A stretch of 64,000 nucleotides of DNA from Streptomyces decoyicus. Its GTDB lineage: Bacteria; Actinomycetota; Actinomycetes; Streptomycetales; Streptomycetaceae. The DNA is taken from assembly GCF_019880305.1 (NCBI RefSeq), contig NZ_CP082301.1, positions 620,001-684,000 on the forward strand, read 5' to 3'. The number at the start of each line of letters is the position of its first letter. Position 1 is the stretch's first letter. Of this stretch, positions 31,001 through 40,942 are shown one piece after another. Both the position numbers and the translations under genes were made by a program. Under the pieces are notes generated by a model. It was not told where the DNA came from. It saw only the letters and a list, made by a program, of their open reading frames with translations, and did no database searches.

Positions 31001-34000
31001 GCGGCCGCACCCGTTCGGCATCGGTGAGGTCGTCCTCCGCGTGCCCGGCCAGCTGTTCCGCGGTCTCCGGATCGTCCAGTACCAGCCGCTCGGTGCCCTC
31101 GGGCAGGCAGCCGGCCGTGTCCCGGGTGGTCAGGACGAGGGCCGGACCGGCGTCGGCGAGCATGAACCGGATGCGCTCGGCCGGGTAGCCCGGGTCCACC
31201 GGCAGATATCCGGCACCCGCCTTGAGCACCGCCCACAGGACGGCGACCAGGTCGGCCGAGCGCGGCAGGGCCAGCGCCACCAGGGTCTCGGCGCCCACTC
31301 CACGGCCGGCCAGCAGCCGGGCGAGGCGGTTGGCGCGCCGGTTCACCTCGTCGTAGGTGAGCTGGGTGTCCCCGCAACCGACGGCGGTCCGGCCGGGAGT
31401 GCGGGCGGTCTGCGCCTCCAGGAGTTCGGGCAGCGTGGTGTCCGGGCCGTCCTGCCGCGGGGCGTTCCAGGCGTCGAGCATGGTGCGCCGCTCGTCGTCC
31501 GTCAGCAGCGGCAGTTCGGCCACCCTCCGGTGCGGTCCGTCCGCCATGCCCTCCAGCAGGAGGTGCAGCTGACGGCTCATCCGGGCCACGGTCCGGCCGT
31601 CGAACAGGTCGGTGTTGTACTCGACGGTCAGCCCGAAGGACCCGTCGCCGCGCGGCAAAAACTCCAGCACGAGGTCGAACCGTGCGGCCGGGCGCGGCAG
31701 CGGGTGCTCCTCGATCCGTACGCCGCCGGCCTCCCGGGGGTGCACCATCGCGGTCTGCTGGACGACGAGGACCTGCACCAGCGGGGTGCGGCTGGGGTCC
31801 CGCTGCGGTGCCAGCTCCTCGACGACCCGGTCGAACGGCACGCTGTCGTGGCTGAAGGCGTCCAGCAGCGTCGCCCGCATCGTGTCCAGGAACCGGTCGA
31901 CGGTGGCGGTGCCGTCGACGTCGCTGCGCAGCACCAGGGTGTTGACGAAGAAGCCGGTCACCTCCTCCAGTTCGCGCCGGCTGCGTCCGTTGGTGACGGT
32001 GCCGAACGCGATGTCGCGCTGGCCGGTGTAGCGGGAGAACAGCACCGAGGCCGCCCCGGCGAACAGGGTGAACACGGTCGTGCCCTTGGACCGGGCGAGT
32101 CTGCCGAGACGTTCGGCCAGGTCCGCCGGCAGCTCATGGCGGTGTGCCGCGCCGGAGGTGGTGCGCACCGGTGGCCGGGGCCGGTCCGTGGGCAGGTCCA
32201 GCTGCGGAATCCCGCTCAGATGCCGCTTCCAGTACGCCAGGTCGTCGGCGTGCCGGGCGGGGGTGGGGTGCTCGCGCTCCCACACGGCGAAGTCGGGGTA
32301 TTGCAGGATCGGTTCTCCGAGGCCGTCCGGACTTCCGTCCGCCTCGGAGGCGTACAGCGCGGCCAGTTCACGGACCAGCACGCCGACCGACCAGCCGTCG
32401 GTGACGATGTGGTGCTGGGCCAGGAGCAGCAGGTGCTCGTCGTCGGCCAGCCGGAGCAGCAGGGCCCGGGTCAGGGGCCCCTCGCTCAGGTCGTAGGGGG
32501 CCGCCAGCTCCTCGGCGAGCAGCCGCTCGGCCTCCGCGTCCCGGCCACCGGCCGGGAGGGCGCCGAGGTCGACGGTGCGCAACGGCAGCGAGGCGGCGCC
32601 GTCGACCCGTTGCACACCACGCCCGTCCACCGTGGTGAAGGTGGTCCGCAGCGCGTCGTGGCGCGCCGCGAGCCGGTCCAGGGCGCGGCCCAGCGCGCCG
32701 GCGTCCAGCGGGCCGCCCAGCCGCACCCCGACCCCGGTGTTGTACTCGGTGCCGCCGGCCGTCAAGTCGTCGAGGAACCACAGCCGTTGCTGGGCGCCGG
32801 ACAGCGGCAGCGGACGGTCGCGCGGGGCCGGGGTGACCGGTGTCGTCGGATCCGCGGCGGCCGGGTCGCCCAGGAGCGGCACCAGTGCGGCGATGGTCCG
32901 GGCGGTGAACAGGTCACGCACGGACAGCCGGTCGCCGAGTTCCTCCCGGATGCGGGACAACACCCTCACGGCGAGGACGGAGTCGCCGCCGAGTGCGAAG
33001 AAGTCGTCCCCGGTGCCGATGCCGCGCACCGACAGGACATCGGACCAGATGGCGGCGAGGGTCCGCTCGGCGGGTGTCCGGGGTGTCACGTGACCCGCGT
33101 CGGGGACACGGGCCGGGCCGGGCGCGGGGAGAGCACGCCGGTCGATCTTGTGGTGCGCGGTCAGCGGGAACGCGTCGAGGACGACGACGGCGGACGGCAC
33201 CATATGGACCGGCAGACTGCGCGAGACCGCGGCGCGCAGCTCCGCGGGCTGCGGGACCCGGAGGGGGTCGCCCGGTGTCACATAACCGACGAGCCGCTGC
33301 CGTCCGGGCTCGTCCTCGCGCACGATGACCACTGCTTCGCCGACACGGGGGTGGCGGGCCAACGCCGCCTCGATCTCCCCCAGTTCGATGCGGAAGCCGC
33401 GTACCTTGACCTGCCGGTCGGTCCGTCCGAGGAATTCCAGCTCGCCGCCTGCGGTCCGGCGCGCCAGGTCTCCGGTGCGGTAGAGCCTGGTGCCGGCCGG
33501 CCCGTACGGGTCGGCCACGAAACGCGCGGCGGTCAGACCCGGGCGCCCGAGGTAGCCGCGTGCCACCCCGGTGCCGCCCACGTACAGCTCACCGGTGCCC
33601 CCCGCCGGCACCGGCCGCATCGCCGCGTCCAGCACATGGACCCGGGCATGGGGCAGCGGCCTGCCGATCGACGGGGTACCGCCGCCGACGGCCAGCGGTC
33701 CGGTCCAGGACGCCACCACCGTGGCCTCGGTGGGACCGTAGGAGTTGATCAGCCGACGCCCCACGGCCCAGCGGTCGACCAGCTCCGCCGGGCAGGCTTC
33801 GGCTCCCACGATCAGGGTCCGCAGATCGGGCAGGGCGTTGCCGTCCGAGGGGGCGGGCACGGTCGCGAGCGCGGCCGGCGGGATGAGCGCGTGGGTGATG
33901 CGGTGGTCCCGTAGGACGGCCGCGAGTTCGTCCCCCAGCCACGGCCCCTTGGGCGGCACGACGAGGGTCGCGCCGGACAGCAGGGAGATGCACAGCTCCA

Positions 34001-34664
34001 GTACGGAGGCGTCGAAGCTGGGGGACGAGAACTGGAGGACGCGGTCGCCCGGAGTGACGTCGTACTGCGCGGCGGCCGCCGCGGCGAAGTCGCCCAGACC
34101 GGTGTGGGGCACCGTCACCCCCTTGGGGGTTCCGGTGGATCCCGAGGTGTAGATGACGTAGGCGGGGTGCTCGGCGTGGAGCGGCGCGAGCCGGTCGCCG
34201 TCCTGCGGAGCGTGGTCCGGCCCCGTTGCGGGCCGGGTCTGCGCCGGATCGTCGATGACCGCCGCCGGGGCGGCGTCGGACAGCATCAGGGTGCGGCGTT
34301 CGGCGGGGTAGTCCGGGTCGACCGGCAGGAACGCACCGCCCGCCTTGGCCACCGCGAGCTCCGCGACGACGAGTTCCACCGAGCGGGGCAGTACCACCGC
34401 CACCGTCCGCTCCGGCCCCACCCCGCGTCCGATGAGGTCGTGCGCGAGGCGGTTGGCCAGGGCGTCGAGCTCACGGTAGGACCAGGTCCGCCGGCCGTCC
34501 GTCACCGCGGGGGCATCCGGGGTGCGGGCCGCCCATGCGGCGAAGAGGTCACCGAGCGATGACCCGGGCACCGGACGGACCTGGCCGCCCTCAGGGACCG
34601 GAGGAACGGTCCGGGCCTGCGGCGAGGCGGACTGCGGGGCTGAGCTCTCGTGCTGGTCCGTCAT
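16026..34664 (-). CDS. NRPS A, modules 1-5
   Basis: Five-module nonribosomal peptide synthetase, 6212 residues, starting assembly. ATG 34664 is chosen because AGAAGGA lies just upstream and the protein then starts directly before the A domain; an in-frame extension to 34793 looks non-coding. Approximate domains: A1 35-515, T1 558; C2 616-1055, A2 1075-1570, T2 1618, E2 1675-2130; C3 2133-2570, A3 2590-3088, T3 3136, E3 3190-3655; C4 3658-4088, A4 4111-4600, T4 4650, E4 4710-5165; C5 5170-5600, A5 5640-6110, T5 6150. There is no starter C domain, so the first residue is probably not N-acylated. T domains show GGDS; E domains show HHxxxDxVSW, EGHGRE and VGWFTT. Pocket residues read by eye: A1 and A5 both DALLIGSVV (unassigned), A2 and A4 both DVFSVAIVY (unassigned), A3 DAYWWGGTF (Val). 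Expected order a, D-b, D-Val, D-b, a. There is no thioesterase domain. Confidence 0.97.
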   Translation of the reverse strand: MTDQHESSAPQSASPQARTVPPVPEGGQVRPVPGSSLGDLFAAWAARTPDAPAVTDGRRTWSYRELDALANRLAHDLIGRGVGPERTVAVVLPRSVELVVAELAVAKAGGAFLPVDPDYPAERRTLMLSDAAPAAVIDDPAQTRPATGPDHAPQDGDRLAPLHAEHPAYVIYTSGSTGTPKGVTVPHTGLGDFAAAAAAQYDVTPGDRVLQFSSPSFDASVLELCISLLSGATLVVPPKGPWLGDELAAVLRDHRITHALIPPAALATVPAPSDGNALPDLRTLIVGAEACPAELVDRWAVGRRLINSYGPTEATVVASWTGPLAVGGGTPSIGRPLPHARVHVLDAAMRPVPAGGTGELYVGGTGVARGYLGRPGLTAARFVADPYGPAGTRLYRTGDLARRTAGGELEFLGRTDRQVKVRGFRIELGEIEAALARHPRVGEAVVIVREDEPGRQRLVGYVTPGDPLRVPQPAELRAAVSRSLPVHMVPSAVVVLDAFPLTAHHKIDRRALPAPGPARVPDAGHVTPRTPAERTLAAIWSDVLSVRGIGTGDDFFALGGDSVLAVRVLSRIREELGDRLSVRDLFTARTIAALVPLLGDPAAADPTTPVTPAPRDRPLPLSGAQQRLWFLDDLTAGGTEYNTGVGVRLGGPLDAGALGRALDRLAARHDALRTTFTTVDGRGVQRVDGAASLPLRTVDLGALPAGGRDAEAERLLAEELAAPYDLSEGPLTRALLLRLADDEHLLLLAQHHIVTDGWSVGVLVRELAALYASEADGSPDGLGEPILQYPDFAVWEREHPTPARHADDLAYWKRHLSGIPQLDLPTDRPRPPVRTTSGAAHRHELPADLAERLGRLARSKGTTVFTLFAGAASVLFSRYTGQRDIAFGTVTNGRSRRELEEVTGFFVNTLVLRSDVDGTATVDRFLDTMRATLLDAFSHDSVPFDRVVEELAPQRDPSRTPLVQVLVVQQTAMVHPREAGGVRIEEHPLPRPAARFDLVLEFLPRGDGSFGLTVEYNTDLFDGRTVARMSRQLHLLLEGMADGPHRRVAELPLLTDDERRTMLDAWNAPRQDGPDTTLPELLEAQTARTPGRTAVGCGDTQLTYDEVNRRANRLARLLAGRGVGAETLVALALPRSADLVAVLWAVLKAGAGYLPVDPGYPAERIRFMLADAGPALVLTTRDTAGCLPEGTERLVLDDPETAEQLAGHAEDDLTDAERVRPLDPGHPAYVIYTSGSTGRPKGVVVTHRSVADLAVWAGAQFGRQRLTHVVASTSLNFDVSVFELLCPLLSGGSIEVVADLPALADRPGTAPRQAGLISGVPSVISRMLTRGAGTVTADTVVLAGEALPAQTVREIRETMPSSQVANIYGPTEATVYATAWFAGDGTPEQAPPIGRPVARTRCYVLDSMLRPQPPGVTGELYLGGGGLARGYLRRPGLTAARFLADPFAGPGSRMYRTGDLVRWTSDGELEYVGRADQQVKVRGFRIELGEVEEALLRCAGVAQAAAATRESGGHKRLIGYVVPAPGAELVPSAIRRALGRSVPDYMVPASVVVLDAMPLNPNGKLDRGRLPAPDWTADGTTDYVAPRTATERALAAVWADVLRVERVGVDDNFFSLGGDSILSIQVVAQARQAGLAVTSRDVYRHQTVAALAQCVDAAGQPAPGPAPAAEATGPAPLTPIQHWLFESDAERAGHFGQTMSVELTDDLDATALEAALHDVVAHHDALRSRFVPDGDGRWRQHIDSEAPGCALHRHTGPEDDAPHLGPFDLRRGPLLRAVLHDRSDERPPVLHLAVHHLVVDGVSWRLLLEDLDRAYRAQRGGEGAALPPKSSPLRHWAGRLTGHAEAGGFQDETAYWTTLARTCDPALPADLAGANTYASARSVTVRLTPGDTSVLLHTLPGAFRTQVNDVLLSALGRVLHEWTGHDRVPVDLEGHGREELFPDVDLSRTVGWFTTRYPVALAVAGDADWGTVLKSVKEQLRAVPRRGLGYGVQRYLTRPEDLPQLPTAGISFNYLGQFGLPGGDGCLYRGPHRGLALDADPAAPRPHALEVVGRLDGDALEFTWFYSTHLHHEETVARLAGEFARALGDIARHGARPGAGGRTPSDFPLAALDQPTVDRLVGDGGTVEDIHPLTPTQAGMLFHRLSQDDQSVYFQQLTFVLDGVSDPQTLAAAWQQVTDRTPVLRGRVVWQDVPEPLLVVERGATVPVTHLDWRALPDGERRARLRELLDRDRRRGIDLETAPLLRLAVARLSDTEVQVVWSFHHLVLDGWSLFQVLSDVFRCHAALRDAAAGDGVTPPDPGLPGRRPFRDYVAWLRDRDWAEAEQHWRTRLDGLAEPTALPYDREPRETHRAESTEAVRVTLSAGTSRRLDELAKGAGLTMNTLVQGAWALLLARQTGRSDVVFGTTVSGRPPELPGVEAMNGLFIATVPTRLTVPSDGTLTDWLRRVQEIQTDDRRFDFVPLARLKAFSDLPERVGLFDSIVVFENYPVGDDLAAAHGLRLSGLDGIETTNYPLSLVAYPGPEMALRLGYDPELFDTATVERMGEYLTVLLEGMAADDRRPPARLPVLGAARRRQVVEEWNDTSAALPEGTVAGLFAAQARRTPDATALDADGVCVTYRELDARTDALARRLTGLGVRPESPVGVLMDRSAALVVAQLALVKAGGVYVPLDGRAPRERLRQVLGETTADLVLTDTAWEETAREVAPGGHALLVTDQGAPPAPSGTAAVEGAPLPVLHPDNVLYLMFTSGSTGRPKGVAVRHRDVVALAFDRAFDGHDRVLVHSPQAFDAATYELWVPLLRGGRAVLAPPADVDANTVRRAISEHGVSCLWLTAGLFRLLAQEDPECLRGAREVWTGGEAVPGAAVRRVLDACPGLTVVDGYGPTETTTFATRRTFRSGDPLPAALPIGRPLDNTRVYVLDDALQPQPPGIPGELYIAGAGLARGYGGRPGATAERYLADPFGPPGTRMYRTGDIVRWSADGELHFVGRADDQIKIRGFRVEPAEIEAQLTRHTAVAEAVLTVPEDGGRKRLAAYLVPAPGATVPQAEELRAFLAAELPDYMLPAAFVTLDALPLTRNGKVDRRRLPAPDWSAAASSEHLAPRTEAERILAEIWCALLGVDRVGVEDNFFMLGGDSILSIQVVSRARRAGLTLTPRDLFRHPTIAALAAATGAAAPVAGTGPVTGDVALTPIQHWFLDARPQRPGYFNQSVLIELAEDPDPQALQRALHALWTHHDALRARFVQRPDGTWHQHCPAPDAPEPQLLEVHDLSGRDDEECAAAAEAAMAEAHAGFRLADGPLLAARLFTGAGTRPPRLFLTVHHLVVDGVSWRVLLEDLESAYQQARTGGPVSPPARTTSVQEWARRLHAHTESGGFAGESAHWSAVAAHCAAPLPVDAAGTNTIADLRSVTVRLDRQRTGDLLQKVPAVYRTQINDVLLTALGRVLADWTGQRTVAVGLEGHGREDHLFDGVDLSRTVGWFTTLFPVALDVPAGDWAAALKSVKEQLRAVPGRGLGHGALRHLGTDGELAATPQPRISFNYLGRFDWSGDGGLIRAVRGGLDGAAAPETNRPHLLDVVGRVEERCLELTWYYSSGVHREETVTALATGMLTALEDIVAHCAGPDAGGRTPSDFPLARLDQASVDRVAADGRAVEDIYPLTPMQAGMLFHSLMDPASHTYFNQVQLVLSGVTDPVALATAWQQTADANPMLRTRLVWEETAEPLQVVQARATVPVTHHDWSGRSADAAERALATLLAEDREAGLDLAAAPLMRLALIRLSADRVRLVWTFHHILLDGWSAAQVFDEVCERYAALTGGRRPQVPSRPPFGSYLRWLAEQDTTQAERHWRTALAGFTSPTELPRDRKPLEAHRASSSGSVRVTLDETDSARLREMAQQSGLTMNTVLQGAWGLLLSRYSNSDDVVFGTTVSGRPAALPGVESMVGLFINTLPTRVRVDGQRALLDWLRALQTAQSESRRFDFVSLADLRTWSEVPYGTSLFDSIVVFENYPFDSDALARHGLGIQQERDLEPTNYPLSVIVAPGERLTVALDYDPAAFDATTVERLGACLRVLLTEMAADPDRRLADLPLLTEEERGRVLREFGGPAAPQPRRVLPEVFEEQAGRTPHAAAVLAGDDRLTYRELNERANRLARLLIASGAGPERFVALALPRTADLIVALLAVLKSGAGYLPVDPKYPAERVSFLFDDIGPDIVLTTPELAGRLPEGPATRIVLDDPAWADRLAGQSAADIGDGERTGALLPAHPAYVIHTSGSTGLPKGVVATHGSVVSLTDWAAAEFGGRGLSHVVASTSLNFDVSVFEIFSPLLSGGCVEIVSDLLALAERSAPWTASLLSAVPSALGRLLAEDTVHVTADTVVLAGEGLAARTVREVRAAVPGCRVANIYGPTEATVYATAWYCDPADPDRTPPIGSPVAGARAYVLDPYLRPVPVGAPGELYLAGTGVARGYFARPGLTAGRFLADPFGPAGERMYRTGDLVRWDAEGRLEYLGRTDDQVKVRGFRIELGEVEAALARHPEVAEAAARVVETDGHKRLVGYVVARGAASADPAALRAFLAQSLPDHLVPAVVVPLERLPLGATGKLDRRALPAPDWAAPAAGYVPPRTDTEKVLAGIWAAVLGVDHVGAEDNYFALGGDSILSIQIVSAARRAGLALTPRHLFVHQTVAALAAAAGQLRAAVSTAEQGPVVGEVPLTPVQHWLFDNVPDNPGHFTQSLSFQLAAEVDEGALRAALAAVLEHHDALRMGYEATGDGHWRQYSAAPGAAPALEVHDLSRRSPQERAAELRALTRDLCAAFDLAGGPLLKTALCHLGDQDRPVLVLAAHHLVVDAVSWRIILEDLDTAYRRVRAGGRAALGPKTTSFRAWAQRLHDHTAAGGFDDEIAHWSGPDGHTDLPTDRTGRNSADSEDTVTVRLEAEETRRLLQDVPDVYRTRINDVLLCALGRVLARWTGHDRVRIGLEGHGREEIFDDVDLSRTVGWFTTMFPVALDLPPHADVATALKSAKEGLRTLPRHGLGHGALRHLRTPAATGLPADPQIAFNYLGQQDRSASGGGGLLHAPYGALEGDMDRTADRPHLIDVVGLVTDKRLEFTWSYSKNLHLPATVAKLAEEMAAELREIVRHCAEPDAGGRTPSDFPLAGLDQETVDRLVGDGRDVTDVYPLTPTQTGLVFHGLDEPDQGLYVEQATFVLDGVRDSRLLAAAWQHVVDRTPVLRSAVVLHEVPVPLQTVHRSVTLPVTALDWSALAQDERDTALERLLADDRDRGLALDRAPLLRLTLIRLSPAEVRVVWTFHHVLLDGWSVFQVLSDVFACHAALTRGTDPGLPDRRPFADYAAWLAAHDTAPAEEHWRRALAGLSAPTPLPYDRRPAPGAATRAGTWLSQRLGEQESTALQDFARHHHLTLNTVVQGVWGLLLSRWSGQRDVCFGTTVSGRPADLPGADSITGLFINTLPVRCDVDGGAAPADWLQGLQSAQASARGFDHVPLSDLRGWSELPAGSPLFESLVVFENYPINDTAATAHGLRVRDLHALEATNYPLTVVVSPDTRLSVELGYDPRYFEESTAASLTAQLVHTLKALAAPGGAASVDALDILPSDERERLTARPPADTVPPATLAALVETAVDRWPDAPAVTAPDRRLSFAQLEARANRLAHHLLTRGAGPGDVVALVLPRSADMIVAQLATAKAGAAYLPVDPGYPAERIALMLRDAAPAVTLEADEVRDLLAAEDGTAPAHRPTDRDRIRPLDLDDPAYVIYTSGSTGTPKGVVVTHRGLAGFAGAEADHYQVRPGDRVLAFATPSFDASVLELCMALPAGARLVVPPPGPLLGEQLAEVLRGERITHTLLPPAALATVPPATAGTLPDLRTLIVGADACGADLVGRWAPHHRMINSYGPTEATVVATWSGPLLPDGAAPPIGRPRQGSGVYVLDGRLRPVADGVAGELWISGPSLARGYLHRPGLTATRFTADPYGAPGDRMYRTGDLVRRDARGELHYLGRTDHQMKLHGHRIEAGEVETALVSHPAVRDAVVTVREDEPGTPRLVAHLLAAPDTDVPSGAELRAHAARTLPGHMVPSAFVVLERFPLTENGKTDRAALPAPGPDPHEPAAHVAPRTPTEEFLADVWAQALETTVGVEDDFFALGGDSLRSLLIASRTNETFGVALTPRDVLTARTVAALADLVEEHVLRELEDAARGNSDHNER

Positions 34665-34818
34665 GGAGGTCGGTCCTTCTAGGCGGGGACGGGCGTGCGT
34701 GCAGCAGGGCATCGGGCAGCCCGGCGGAGCGGTGCCGGGCGGTAGCGGCCGGAGCAATCGGGCGATCCGGTGCGAAGGAGCGGGGAGACGCACCGGGTTC
34801 GTCCGCGGCGGACCCGAT

Positions 34819-36174
34819 TCAGGCGGTGGCGGTACGGCGTGCCGTGCGACCGGAGATCTGGAGGCGGTCGATGGCGCCGCTGTCCGGATCGCGCACGAAG
34901 CGTCCGCCGGGAACCCGGCGGCCCGACGCGGGATCCACCAGGTCGCAGGTCAGATCCGCGTAGCAGACCAGGGGCGCGGGGGTATCGCCGTTCACGGTCA
35001 GCGCCAGGGAGCCTTCCGCATCCGTCATGACCTGGTATTCGACCATTCCGTTGTGGTACGTCCCGGCACACTGGGGAAGTGCGACGGCGCGGCCGCGGTC
35101 GAGCGGGCGCGCGGCCGACGGGACCTGCACCCCGGTGATCAGGGCGATGTCCTCGGCCAGTTCGTGCCACAGGGCGGTGCCGTTGTTGGCATTGCTGGTG
35201 AAGGCGACCACCGCACCGCTGTCCGGTTCGGCCCGCAGATGGCAGGAGGTGCCCTGGGCGTTGCCGTCATGTCCGCACCACTGCTGGGTGCCCTGCTGGA
35301 AGAGCGCGAGGCCCAGGCCCCATGCGTCCGCCAGGACGCCCGGAGCGGCACCCGGTACGGGGCGCCGCATCTCCTCGGCGGCCTCGGGCGTCAGCACCGC
35401 GCGGGGGCCGTTTCCGATCACGGCCCGGCCCAGCGCGACCAGGTCGAGCGCGCTCGCCAGCAGGGCACCCGCCGGGGCCTCCACCGGCGCCAGGGTCTGC
35501 TGCACCGGGCGCACGCGTCCGGCAGTCACGTTCACGGAGTGGCCACGGGCCACCGGACGCGTCGGCGCGGCATCGCCGAGGAAGGAGGGCACGGTGCCCA
35601 GGGGTTCCAGGAGCAGCGCGCACACGGCTTCCTGCCAGGACATGCCCGTGACCGCTTCGATCAGCCGGCCCGCAGCGACGTATCCGGCATTGGAGTAGGA
35701 GAAACCGGTGCCGGGTGCGCACACCGTGTCCCGGCCGGAGCAGTGCGCGGACAGATAGCGGGCGGGGGTCAGCACCGCCGCGTCATCGGAGTCGGGCCCG
35801 GTCGGCAGGCCCCCGGTGTGGCTGAGCAGCTGCCGTACGGTGAGGTGGGGTGCCCGCCGCAGCTCCGGCACATGTGTACCGACGAGATCGGTCAGCTCGA
35901 GGTCTCCGTCGGCGGCCAGGAGCATGACGATCGCGGCCGTGTAGGGCTTGGTGACGGAGCCCAGCGGCACCGCGGTGTCCGCGGTGAGCATCTCGCCCGT
36001 GGCGACGTCCGCCTCGCCCGTCTGGACCGTGTACGTGACCGAGTCGACCTGCACGGCGAGTTGGGCGCCCGGCACCTGGTGGGCACGCGCGAGCGTGTCC
36101 AGGCGCTCTTGTAAGAGGCGACGTATGTGTGTCGGCTGCCGGCTCGCGACCGGAGCGCTCGAAGCATGCGGCAT
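34819..36174 (-). CDS. PBP-type (beta-lactamase fold) peptide cyclase/thioesterase
   Basis: Serine hydrolase of the class C beta-lactamase/penicillin-binding-protein family, 451 residues. The catalytic triad motifs are visible: SVTK near residue 72 (nucleophile Ser and Lys), YSN near 160, and HDGN near 302 in the KTG-equivalent position. The C-terminal third is a beta-rich lipocalin-like extension. In surugamide, desotamide and mannopeptimycin type clusters, proteins of this family (SurE and relatives) act in trans as thioesterases that release and macrocyclise peptides with a D-residue at the C-terminus. Its position immediately upstream of NRPS A, codirectional, suggests that role here; this is inference from context. 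ATG 36174 has GGGAG 10 nt upstream; a GTG at 36225 is possible but lacks a ribosome site. No clear signal peptide, which favours a cytoplasmic cyclase over a cell-wall PBP. Confidence 0.85.
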   Translation of the reverse strand: MPHASSAPVASRQPTHIRRLLQERLDTLARAHQVPGAQLAVQVDSVTYTVQTGEADVATGEMLTADTAVPLGSVTKPYTAAIVMLLAADGDLELTDLVGTHVPELRRAPHLTVRQLLSHTGGLPTGPDSDDAAVLTPARYLSAHCSGRDTVCAPGTGFSYSNAGYVAAGRLIEAVTGMSWQEAVCALLLEPLGTVPSFLGDAAPTRPVARGHSVNVTAGRVRPVQQTLAPVEAPAGALLASALDLVALGRAVIGNGPRAVLTPEAAEEMRRPVPGAAPGVLADAWGLGLALFQQGTQQWCGHDGNAQGTSCHLRAEPDSGAVVAFTSNANNGTALWHELAEDIALITGVQVPSAARPLDRGRAVALPQCAGTYHNGMVEYQVMTDAEGSLALTVNGDTPAPLVCYADLTCDLVDPASGRRVPGGRFVRDPDSGAIDRLQISGRTARRTATA

Positions 36175-36272
36175 GAGAAAGGAACTCCCGGAACTCGAAA
36201 CACGGGGGAATGACACGCTGCTCACCGTGAAACCAACGCGCTCACGGCGTGGGCGAACCAGCCCCTGGGCCT

Positions 36273-36296
36273 GGTCGCCGAGGGCACTCGGCGACC
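36273..36296 (-). terminator. Hairpin between P450 and cyclase genes
   Basis: Perfect 10-bp inverted repeat (ggtcgccgag/ctcggcgacc) with a 4-nt loop. Second of two hairpins after the P450 stop; possible terminator or attenuator before the cyclase gene. Confidence 0.4.
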
Positions 36297-36307
36297 GATC
36301 TCCTCAC

Positions 36308-36336
36308 GCGCGCCCGGCCCGTGCAGCCGGGCGCGC
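36308..36336 (-). terminator. Hairpin after P450 gene
   Basis: Perfect 11-bp inverted repeat gcgcgcccggc/gccgggcgcgc with a 7-nt loop, starting about 19 bp downstream of the P450 stop. No U-tract, as is usual in Streptomyces. Confidence 0.5.
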
Positions 36337-36354
36337 CCTCCTGTGCGAACGGCG

Positions 36355-37563
36355 TCATGCCCTCCGCACCTCCAACGGCAGACGGCGCGCGCTGACAATG
36401 ACGGCCGGGTTCTGGAACTCGACCTCGCGGCGGTCCGGGACGGTGATGCAGGAGAAGCGGTCCAGCAGTTGGCGCAGAGCGATGTGCGCCTCCAGCCTGG
36501 CCAGGGGGGCGCCGAAGCAGAAATGGATGCCGTGGCCGAAGGTCAGGTGCGGGTTGGGATCGCGCGTCACCTGGAACGTGCCGGGATCGGCGAACCGTGC
36601 CGGGTCGCGGTTGGCGGAGGCCAGGTTGGCCATCAGGATGGAGTCGGCGGGCAGGGTCCTGCCGCCGAGTTCGACCTCGCGGGTGGTGCGGCGCCCCAGT
36701 TCGGGGAAGGGCGGCAGCCACCGCAGCACCTCCTCGATGGCGTCCGGCAGCCGGCCCGGGTCCGCGCGCACCAGGGCGGCGGCCTCGGGGTACTGGTCGA
36801 AGCAGAGCACGGCGTTGCCCAGCAGGGCGGTGGTGGTGATGTGCCCGGCGACCAGCAGCAGGGCCACGAACCCGACGATCTCCTGGTCCGCCATGCGCAC
36901 CCCGTCCACTTCGGCCTCCAGCAGCCTGCTGGTCAGGCCCTCCCCGGGATGTCTCCGGTGGTGACGGATGTGTTCGAGGATATAGCCGTTCATCTCGCGC
37001 ACGGTGGGCGCGATGGCCACCAGCGCGCGCTCGACATCGCTCATGTCCAGCGCGTCGCCTATCTCGTCCCCGCCGAAGAGAGTGGCCGCCCACTCCTGGA
37101 ACAGCCCGCGGTCGCTCGCCGGCACCCCGAGCAGCTCGGCTATCACGAGGATGGGCAGCGGGTAGGCCAGCGCGTCCACCACGTCGAACCGGTCACGGTC
37201 CTCGACGGCGTCGAGCAGTTCCGCGGTGATGGCGTGGATCCTGGGTTCGAGCCCGGCGACGACGCGGGGAGTGAATGCCTGGCTGACGAGGGTGCGCAGC
37301 TTGCGGTGCTCCGGCGGGTCCATGCCGACGAAGTTGCCCTGGCGGAAGGTCTCGAAGTCCGGCTGGGTGGGGGTCAGCCCGGAGAAGTCCGAGGAGTAGG
37401 TCGCCGGGTCGGCGAGCACGGCGGCGACGCTCCGGTGGTCCAGCACCTGCCAGAGGTTCTGCCGCTCGTCATGGCGTACGGGGTCGGCCTCGCTCAAGGC
37501 ACTCCACCGGCCGACCAGATCGTCGAAGACGAAAGGTGCCTCTTTCAGTTCGTTGCTGGTCAC
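36355..37563 (-). CDS. Cytochrome P450, likely peptide-tailoring
   Basis: Bacterial class I cytochrome P450, 402 residues from GTG 37563 (GGGAG 5 nt upstream). An open frame extends to 37860, but the extra 99 residues are basic, low-quality sequence and the 402-residue form matches the usual bacterial length. The haem-binding loop FGHGIHFCFG lies near residue 347 with its axial Cys, and the K-helix ExxR (EEVLR) is present. The I-helix reads AGHITTT near residue 239, with Ile where most P450s have an acid (AGxE/DTT). It is first in the minus-strand series before the cyclase and NRPS genes, so it probably oxidises an amino-acid side chain on the free or carrier-bound peptide. Substrate unknown; redox partners are not encoded in the window. 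Confidence 0.92.
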   Translation of the reverse strand: MTSNELKEAPFVFDDLVGRWSALSEADPVRHDERQNLWQVLDHRSVAAVLADPATYSSDFSGLTPTQPDFETFRQGNFVGMDPPEHRKLRTLVSQAFTPRVVAGLEPRIHAITAELLDAVEDRDRFDVVDALAYPLPILVIAELLGVPASDRGLFQEWAATLFGGDEIGDALDMSDVERALVAIAPTVREMNGYILEHIRHHRRHPGEGLTSRLLEAEVDGVRMADQEIVGFVALLLVAGHITTTALLGNAVLCFDQYPEAAALVRADPGRLPDAIEEVLRWLPPFPELGRRTTREVELGGRTLPADSILMANLASANRDPARFADPGTFQVTRDPNPHLTFGHGIHFCFGAPLARLEAHIALRQLLDRFSCITVPDRREVEFQNPAVIVSARRLPLEVRRA

Positions 37564-39399
37564 CGGTACTCCCTGAAGTGCAGGTCCGGGAGGGTTCGTT
37601 CCTCCCCGGCAGTTAAGCGCTGGACTGGTTCGGCGGCCGTACCCCTCGAAAATACGGATCGCCGTGTACGCAACAGGTTTACTATCACAGCCCTTTCGCG
37701 ACCTTGACGGCCTTCTGATTAATTTTGTACTTCCTGTGCGCGAATTAGCGGAGCCAGGTTTGAGCGCACGGCTGTCACAATGTCGGCGCGGTAACCCAAA
37801 AAGGGCACCAGAATCCTCCCGACGGCACGACCGCTCATGAAGAAACGCGAACGTGAACATCGGTTAAAGGCATGCCGATATGGCCAACCTCCGGGCCCCG
37901 CAAGGAACGACAGCGCAGGCTCCTGAATCCGGTTTTCGTGTCGGCGCGGGCACGGCGGCGCCGGCCTCACTGCGCAGTGATCGGCGTCGACGGCGCCCGG
38001 GATACCGCGGCCCGGGCGGTCAGCGGCGACAGCAACAAATAAGCAGCCGTGACGGCCGAGCGGAACGCCACCGTGGGTGGAACGTCGGCCCATTACGGAC
38101 AGAGCCGGGCGCGAAATTCCGCATACCGAGACCCTTCCTCGCCCTTGGCGCAGGCCACCGAGAGCATGCTGACGGACCCGCCTCACGACTCGATGAAAAA
38201 GCCCGCAGAACCCCTCCCCGGCCATTCACCGTTGCACGGACATACGGCAGCGGAGCCGCCGTTGACCATCTCGTTACCACACATCCCCCACTGAAAACCC
38301 CTCGCACATGGCGCGTGCCAGACACCCCGCGCAAGTAAAAGGGTGGCGATCCGCACACGAGCCACCGGCGCCCAAAAGGGAACGAGAGAAACGTAAACAT
38401 TACCGGTAGGTACAGTTTGCTGTTGTCAGCGAGCCGGGCCCCCGAGCGCTTTCACGCCAGTCCAGCTTGACCGACAGTCTTCACTCCCCGTCATATAATA
38501 GCAACCCCCCGCAGTCTGACTGAGAGTGATTTTTAAACCCATTTGCCTTCACCAACCAGCAGGTCGCAAGCGACCTTAGTTGCGCGTGAGACAAGCGAGT
38601 TCGACCGTCCGTTCGAACTGAACGCGGGAAGAGGGGCATTGAGCACTTCTTGGAGAGCGGAACAGCTCTCCGAGGAGCACCCCCCATCCCCGCCGCACGA
38701 TGATGCCACCACCGCTTTCGGCGAGAAGCAGACCTTGGCAAAACCACTGCGGGGAGAGCAAGCCCTCAAGAGCAGATCCGGGCCAGGGCCACGGCCGGCA
38801 CAGTCAGCCCGAAGAGGTTCAGCAGGCCGACGGCCCGCATCGAGGTAGGGCAGGCCAGACCGTTGCCACGGTGCCGATGGGCCATCGTGGCCGGCATCCA
38901 CGGTTGCTCGTCGGCCAGGGCGACCCCTCCCCCCATGGCTTACTTTCGCCGGTCGGTTAATTGGCTGGAATCCATGCCTTGCGGCCGATGCGGATACCCA
39001 GGTAATTGCCCTGCCGCTTACGCGGAAAGAGAGGACGAATTACTTGCCGGCGTGCAAGCAACCGGGCGACGAAGCGCCGGACATGCCTACGGCCGGCCCG
39101 TCGCCCTGGCCGGACGGTCCACGGCTTCGCCACGGGGGACAGACGGGGACAGGCAGACCCGCGGCCTGAAACACCGGGCAGCAGACAGGCCGGCACACCG
39201 GCCGGACCGTCCGGGCCGGCCGCCCGATGAGACCTGGGCGCACAAGGGGCTTGCCGTACCCTCCGTCACAGCACTGCACTGCCCACCTCACGCTCAACCC
39301 GGGCCCCGAGCAGCCGAGTTGCCCTGCCGCTCGACAGCTTCACGTACACGACGACGACGGCGTGCGGAGCGGCCGGCACGAGCGGGACGGCTGCCGAAA

Positions 39400-39449
39400 C
39401 GAGGGGCTCGCGCAACGGTCTCGGTCGAGGGGCTCGCGCAACGGTCTCG
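39400..39449. repeat. 24-bp direct repeat
   Basis: Two identical 24-bp copies at 39400-39423 and 39426-39449 (core gaggggctcgcgcaacggtc), 26-bp period, in non-coding DNA upstream of the STAS gene. Confidence 0.85.
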
Positions 39450-39539
39450 TCGTCGAGCGCCGCAGGGCGCAGAGACGCGTGCGCACCGCCCGCACGCCCG
39501 TCGTCACTCCCGGTATGCCGGTCGGAGGACATGCCGATG

Positions 39540-39562
39540 GTTACGATTTGGCGACGGGGTAT
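39540..39562 (+). promoter_or_regulatory. Possible sigma-B-family promoter
   Basis: GTT at 39540-39542 and GGGTAT at 39557-39562, separated by 14 nt. This fits the GTTT/GNNT-N14-16-GGGTAY pattern of Streptomyces sigma-B-like factors. It ends 71 bp before the STAS gene start. Confidence 0.4.
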
Positions 39563-39633
39563 GGGACAGTGAGGTGACGGAACAGCCTGGTTCGGCTCGT
39601 GAGCCTCACTCACGCGACACTCCGAAAGGCAGG

Positions 39634-40095
39634 ATGTGGCCCCCGGCAGCTCCTGCTGTGGCGGCCCGCGAACTCCGGACCACACGCGGCGCCTGCCGTG
39701 TGCCCGCAGTGTTCGGCTGCTCGAGGCTGCCACCCCAACCCTTTGAGGGCGTTATTCCTTTCAGCATCAGCACCCAGTATCTGGATGACACCGTACTGCT
39801 CATGGCCTGCGGTGAGATCGACCGCGCCGCCGATCCCGCATGCGACCGAGCCCTTGCCTCACTGCCCGCGACGCTGTCCAGTGTGGTCCTGGACATGCAG
39901 CAGGTGCCGTTCATGGACGTGACGGGCCTGCACTTCCTGTGCGGTCTGCACCAGCACACCACCCGCCATCGCACCCGCCTGCACACCCGCGGCTGGCAGA
40001 CGCAACCGCGCTACGTCCTGGATTCGGCCCTGCACCTCGACTTGCAGGGCGCGGACCTGCACACCGTGGTGCGCGCGGCTCTCGACCGGCTTTAG
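39634..40095 (+). CDS. STAS-domain protein (anti-anti-sigma factor-like)
   Basis: 153 residues. The first 38 or so are proline/arginine-rich and unconserved-looking. The rest is a STAS fold: a SISTQYLDDTVLLMACGEIDRA strand region, VVLDMQQVPFMDVTGLHFL near residues 88-106, and a C-terminal helix. In SpoIIAA/RsbV-type regulators a kinase anti-sigma phosphorylates the Ser of DSSGL; here the motif is DVTGL, with Thr at the phospho-site, so phosphorylation is plausible but not certain. No partner kinase or sigma factor is adjacent. ATG 39634 has GAAAGGCAGG upstream; an internal GTG start giving a bare STAS domain is possible. The candidate sigma-B-like promoter upstream fits a general-stress role. 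Confidence 0.75.
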   Translation: MWPPAAPAVAARELRTTRGACRVPAVFGCSRLPPQPFEGVIPFSISTQYLDDTVLLMACGEIDRAADPACDRALASLPATLSSVVLDMQQVPFMDVTGLHFLCGLHQHTTRHRTRLHTRGWQTQPRYVLDSALHLDLQGADLHTVVRAALDRL

Positions 40096-40942
40096 CGGTC
40101 CTCGCATGTGGGGCCGGAGAGTGGCGATACGGGCCGGGAGAGTGGCGATACGGGCCGGGGCGCTGCCGCGAGGTGACCGCCGCCGCGGCCCGCCCCGGCC
40201 CGCCCTTCCCCTACCCGGGTAACAGACCGTCACGCATGGGGACTTGCGAGCCGAGACCACCAACACGCCCTGATCTGCTGGCGTTTGAGTATTTATACTG
40301 GCAAGTCGGTTTGTCGAGGGCCACTTCACTCCCGGCACACCACTTCCGACGCAGCCGATCACGGCCTCGAACTCGATCGGGGCCGCCGGGAACAGGCCAC
40401 CGCGCTCGGCGGGCACCCGCGTCGCAAGTACCACCGCGATCGCGCCGACGATGCAGGAAATCAGCGCCGCCGTGCCTGCCTCAGAGGAGGGAGCATTCAC
40501 GGACCGGCAACAAGCTGTTGACTGAGCAGTGGTATTCCTTGAAGAGGCGCGGCGGCCACGGCGAGGCAATTATTCATCCGGAATTCGATGCGACGTACAA
40601 ACATGAGGAAGAAGTGGGTGACCTTGCGCATCGGGCACACCCTTCACCCGGGTGAGTCCTGCGCGCCGCGCTCGGTCACCGTCGAACCGCCCGTGGACAA
40701 CCGGCGGCGAACGGCGAAGACCGCATCGCGGCACAAATGGCGGAACGGATTCCGCCCGCCTCCCCTCCCGCCGTCCCAAGAGTCGACTTCCCCCTCACGC
40801 CACCCATAAAGCTGATCTTTAGGGCCTTCTCAAGTGGTGCGCCGTGACAAGTCAGCTGAGTGCGGGTCATATGTCGCTACTACTGCGATTCAGGAGGCCG
40901 ACACTGTGTCGTCCTTCGTGGTAGGCCGAAAGGAACATGCCC
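40096..40942. other. Intergenic region without supported gene
   Basis: 847 bp after the STAS stop. It begins with a tandem repeat, then contains short frames on both strands that I cannot assign. The best is a minus-strand frame starting near GTG 40500 with one hydrophobic stretch (ALISCIVGAIAVVLATRVP), which runs into the antisense of the STAS gene. It may be a remnant. The last 100 bp presumably hold the promoter of the histidine-rich gene. Confidence 0.4.
40111..40160. repeat. 20/21-bp tandem repeat
   Basis: gggccggagagtggcgatac at 40111-40130, a 21-bp copy with one extra g at 40131-40151, then a third partial copy gggccgggg. It starts 16 bp after the STAS stop. Confidence 0.85.

Larger units (their letters stand above)
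37564..39633. other. Long gene-poor region at cluster boundary
   Basis: About 2.1 kb with no gene I can support. It has AT-rich patches (37650-37760 and 38380-38540) unlike the flanking coding DNA; the first is a likely P450 promoter region. A TATAAT at 38494-38499 has TTGACC 21 bp upstream, too far for a standard promoter. On the minus strand, 38936-38766 encodes a 56-residue frame whose last 24 residues (MRAVGLLNLFGLTVPAVALA... to the stop) look like the tail of a membrane protein, possibly a transporter remnant. Open frames elsewhere here have poor composition. Confidence 0.5.

Noticed and set aside
18426..33914. A 5162-codon open frame on the plus strand, and another of 3372 codons at 124-10242
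   Set aside because: They are antisense to the NRPS genes. High GC with few stop-rich codons opens these frames; the products are Gly/Arg/Gln/Val-rich with no domain motifs, while the minus strand shows every expected NRPS motif in order.
37564..37860. Longer P450 start giving 501 residues
   Set aside because: The extra residues are unlike any P450 N-terminus, and GTG 37563 has GGGAG at proper spacing.
37719..38225. 168-codon minus-strand frame upstream of the P450
   Set aside because: Arg/Pro/Cys-rich, no ribosome site, crosses AT-rich promoter-like DNA, no recognisable family.
38467..38499. TTGACC and a perfect TATAAT as a housekeeping promoter
   Set aside because: The spacer is 21 bp, well outside the 16-18 bp norm, and no gene follows within reach.
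38863..39633. N-terminal extension of the STAS frame back to 38863
   Set aside because: The added 257 residues are basic low-complexity sequence spanning two direct repeats; the ATG at 39634 has a good ribosome site and gives a normal STAS protein size.
39400..40160. Repeats considered as a CRISPR array
   Set aside because: Only two or three tandem copies, no unique spacers of constant length, no cas genes.
40285..40521. 78-codon plus frame and an overlapping minus frame with one hydrophobic stretch
   Set aside because: Neither has a recognisable family; the minus frame continues into antisense of the STAS gene. Noted only as possible remnants.
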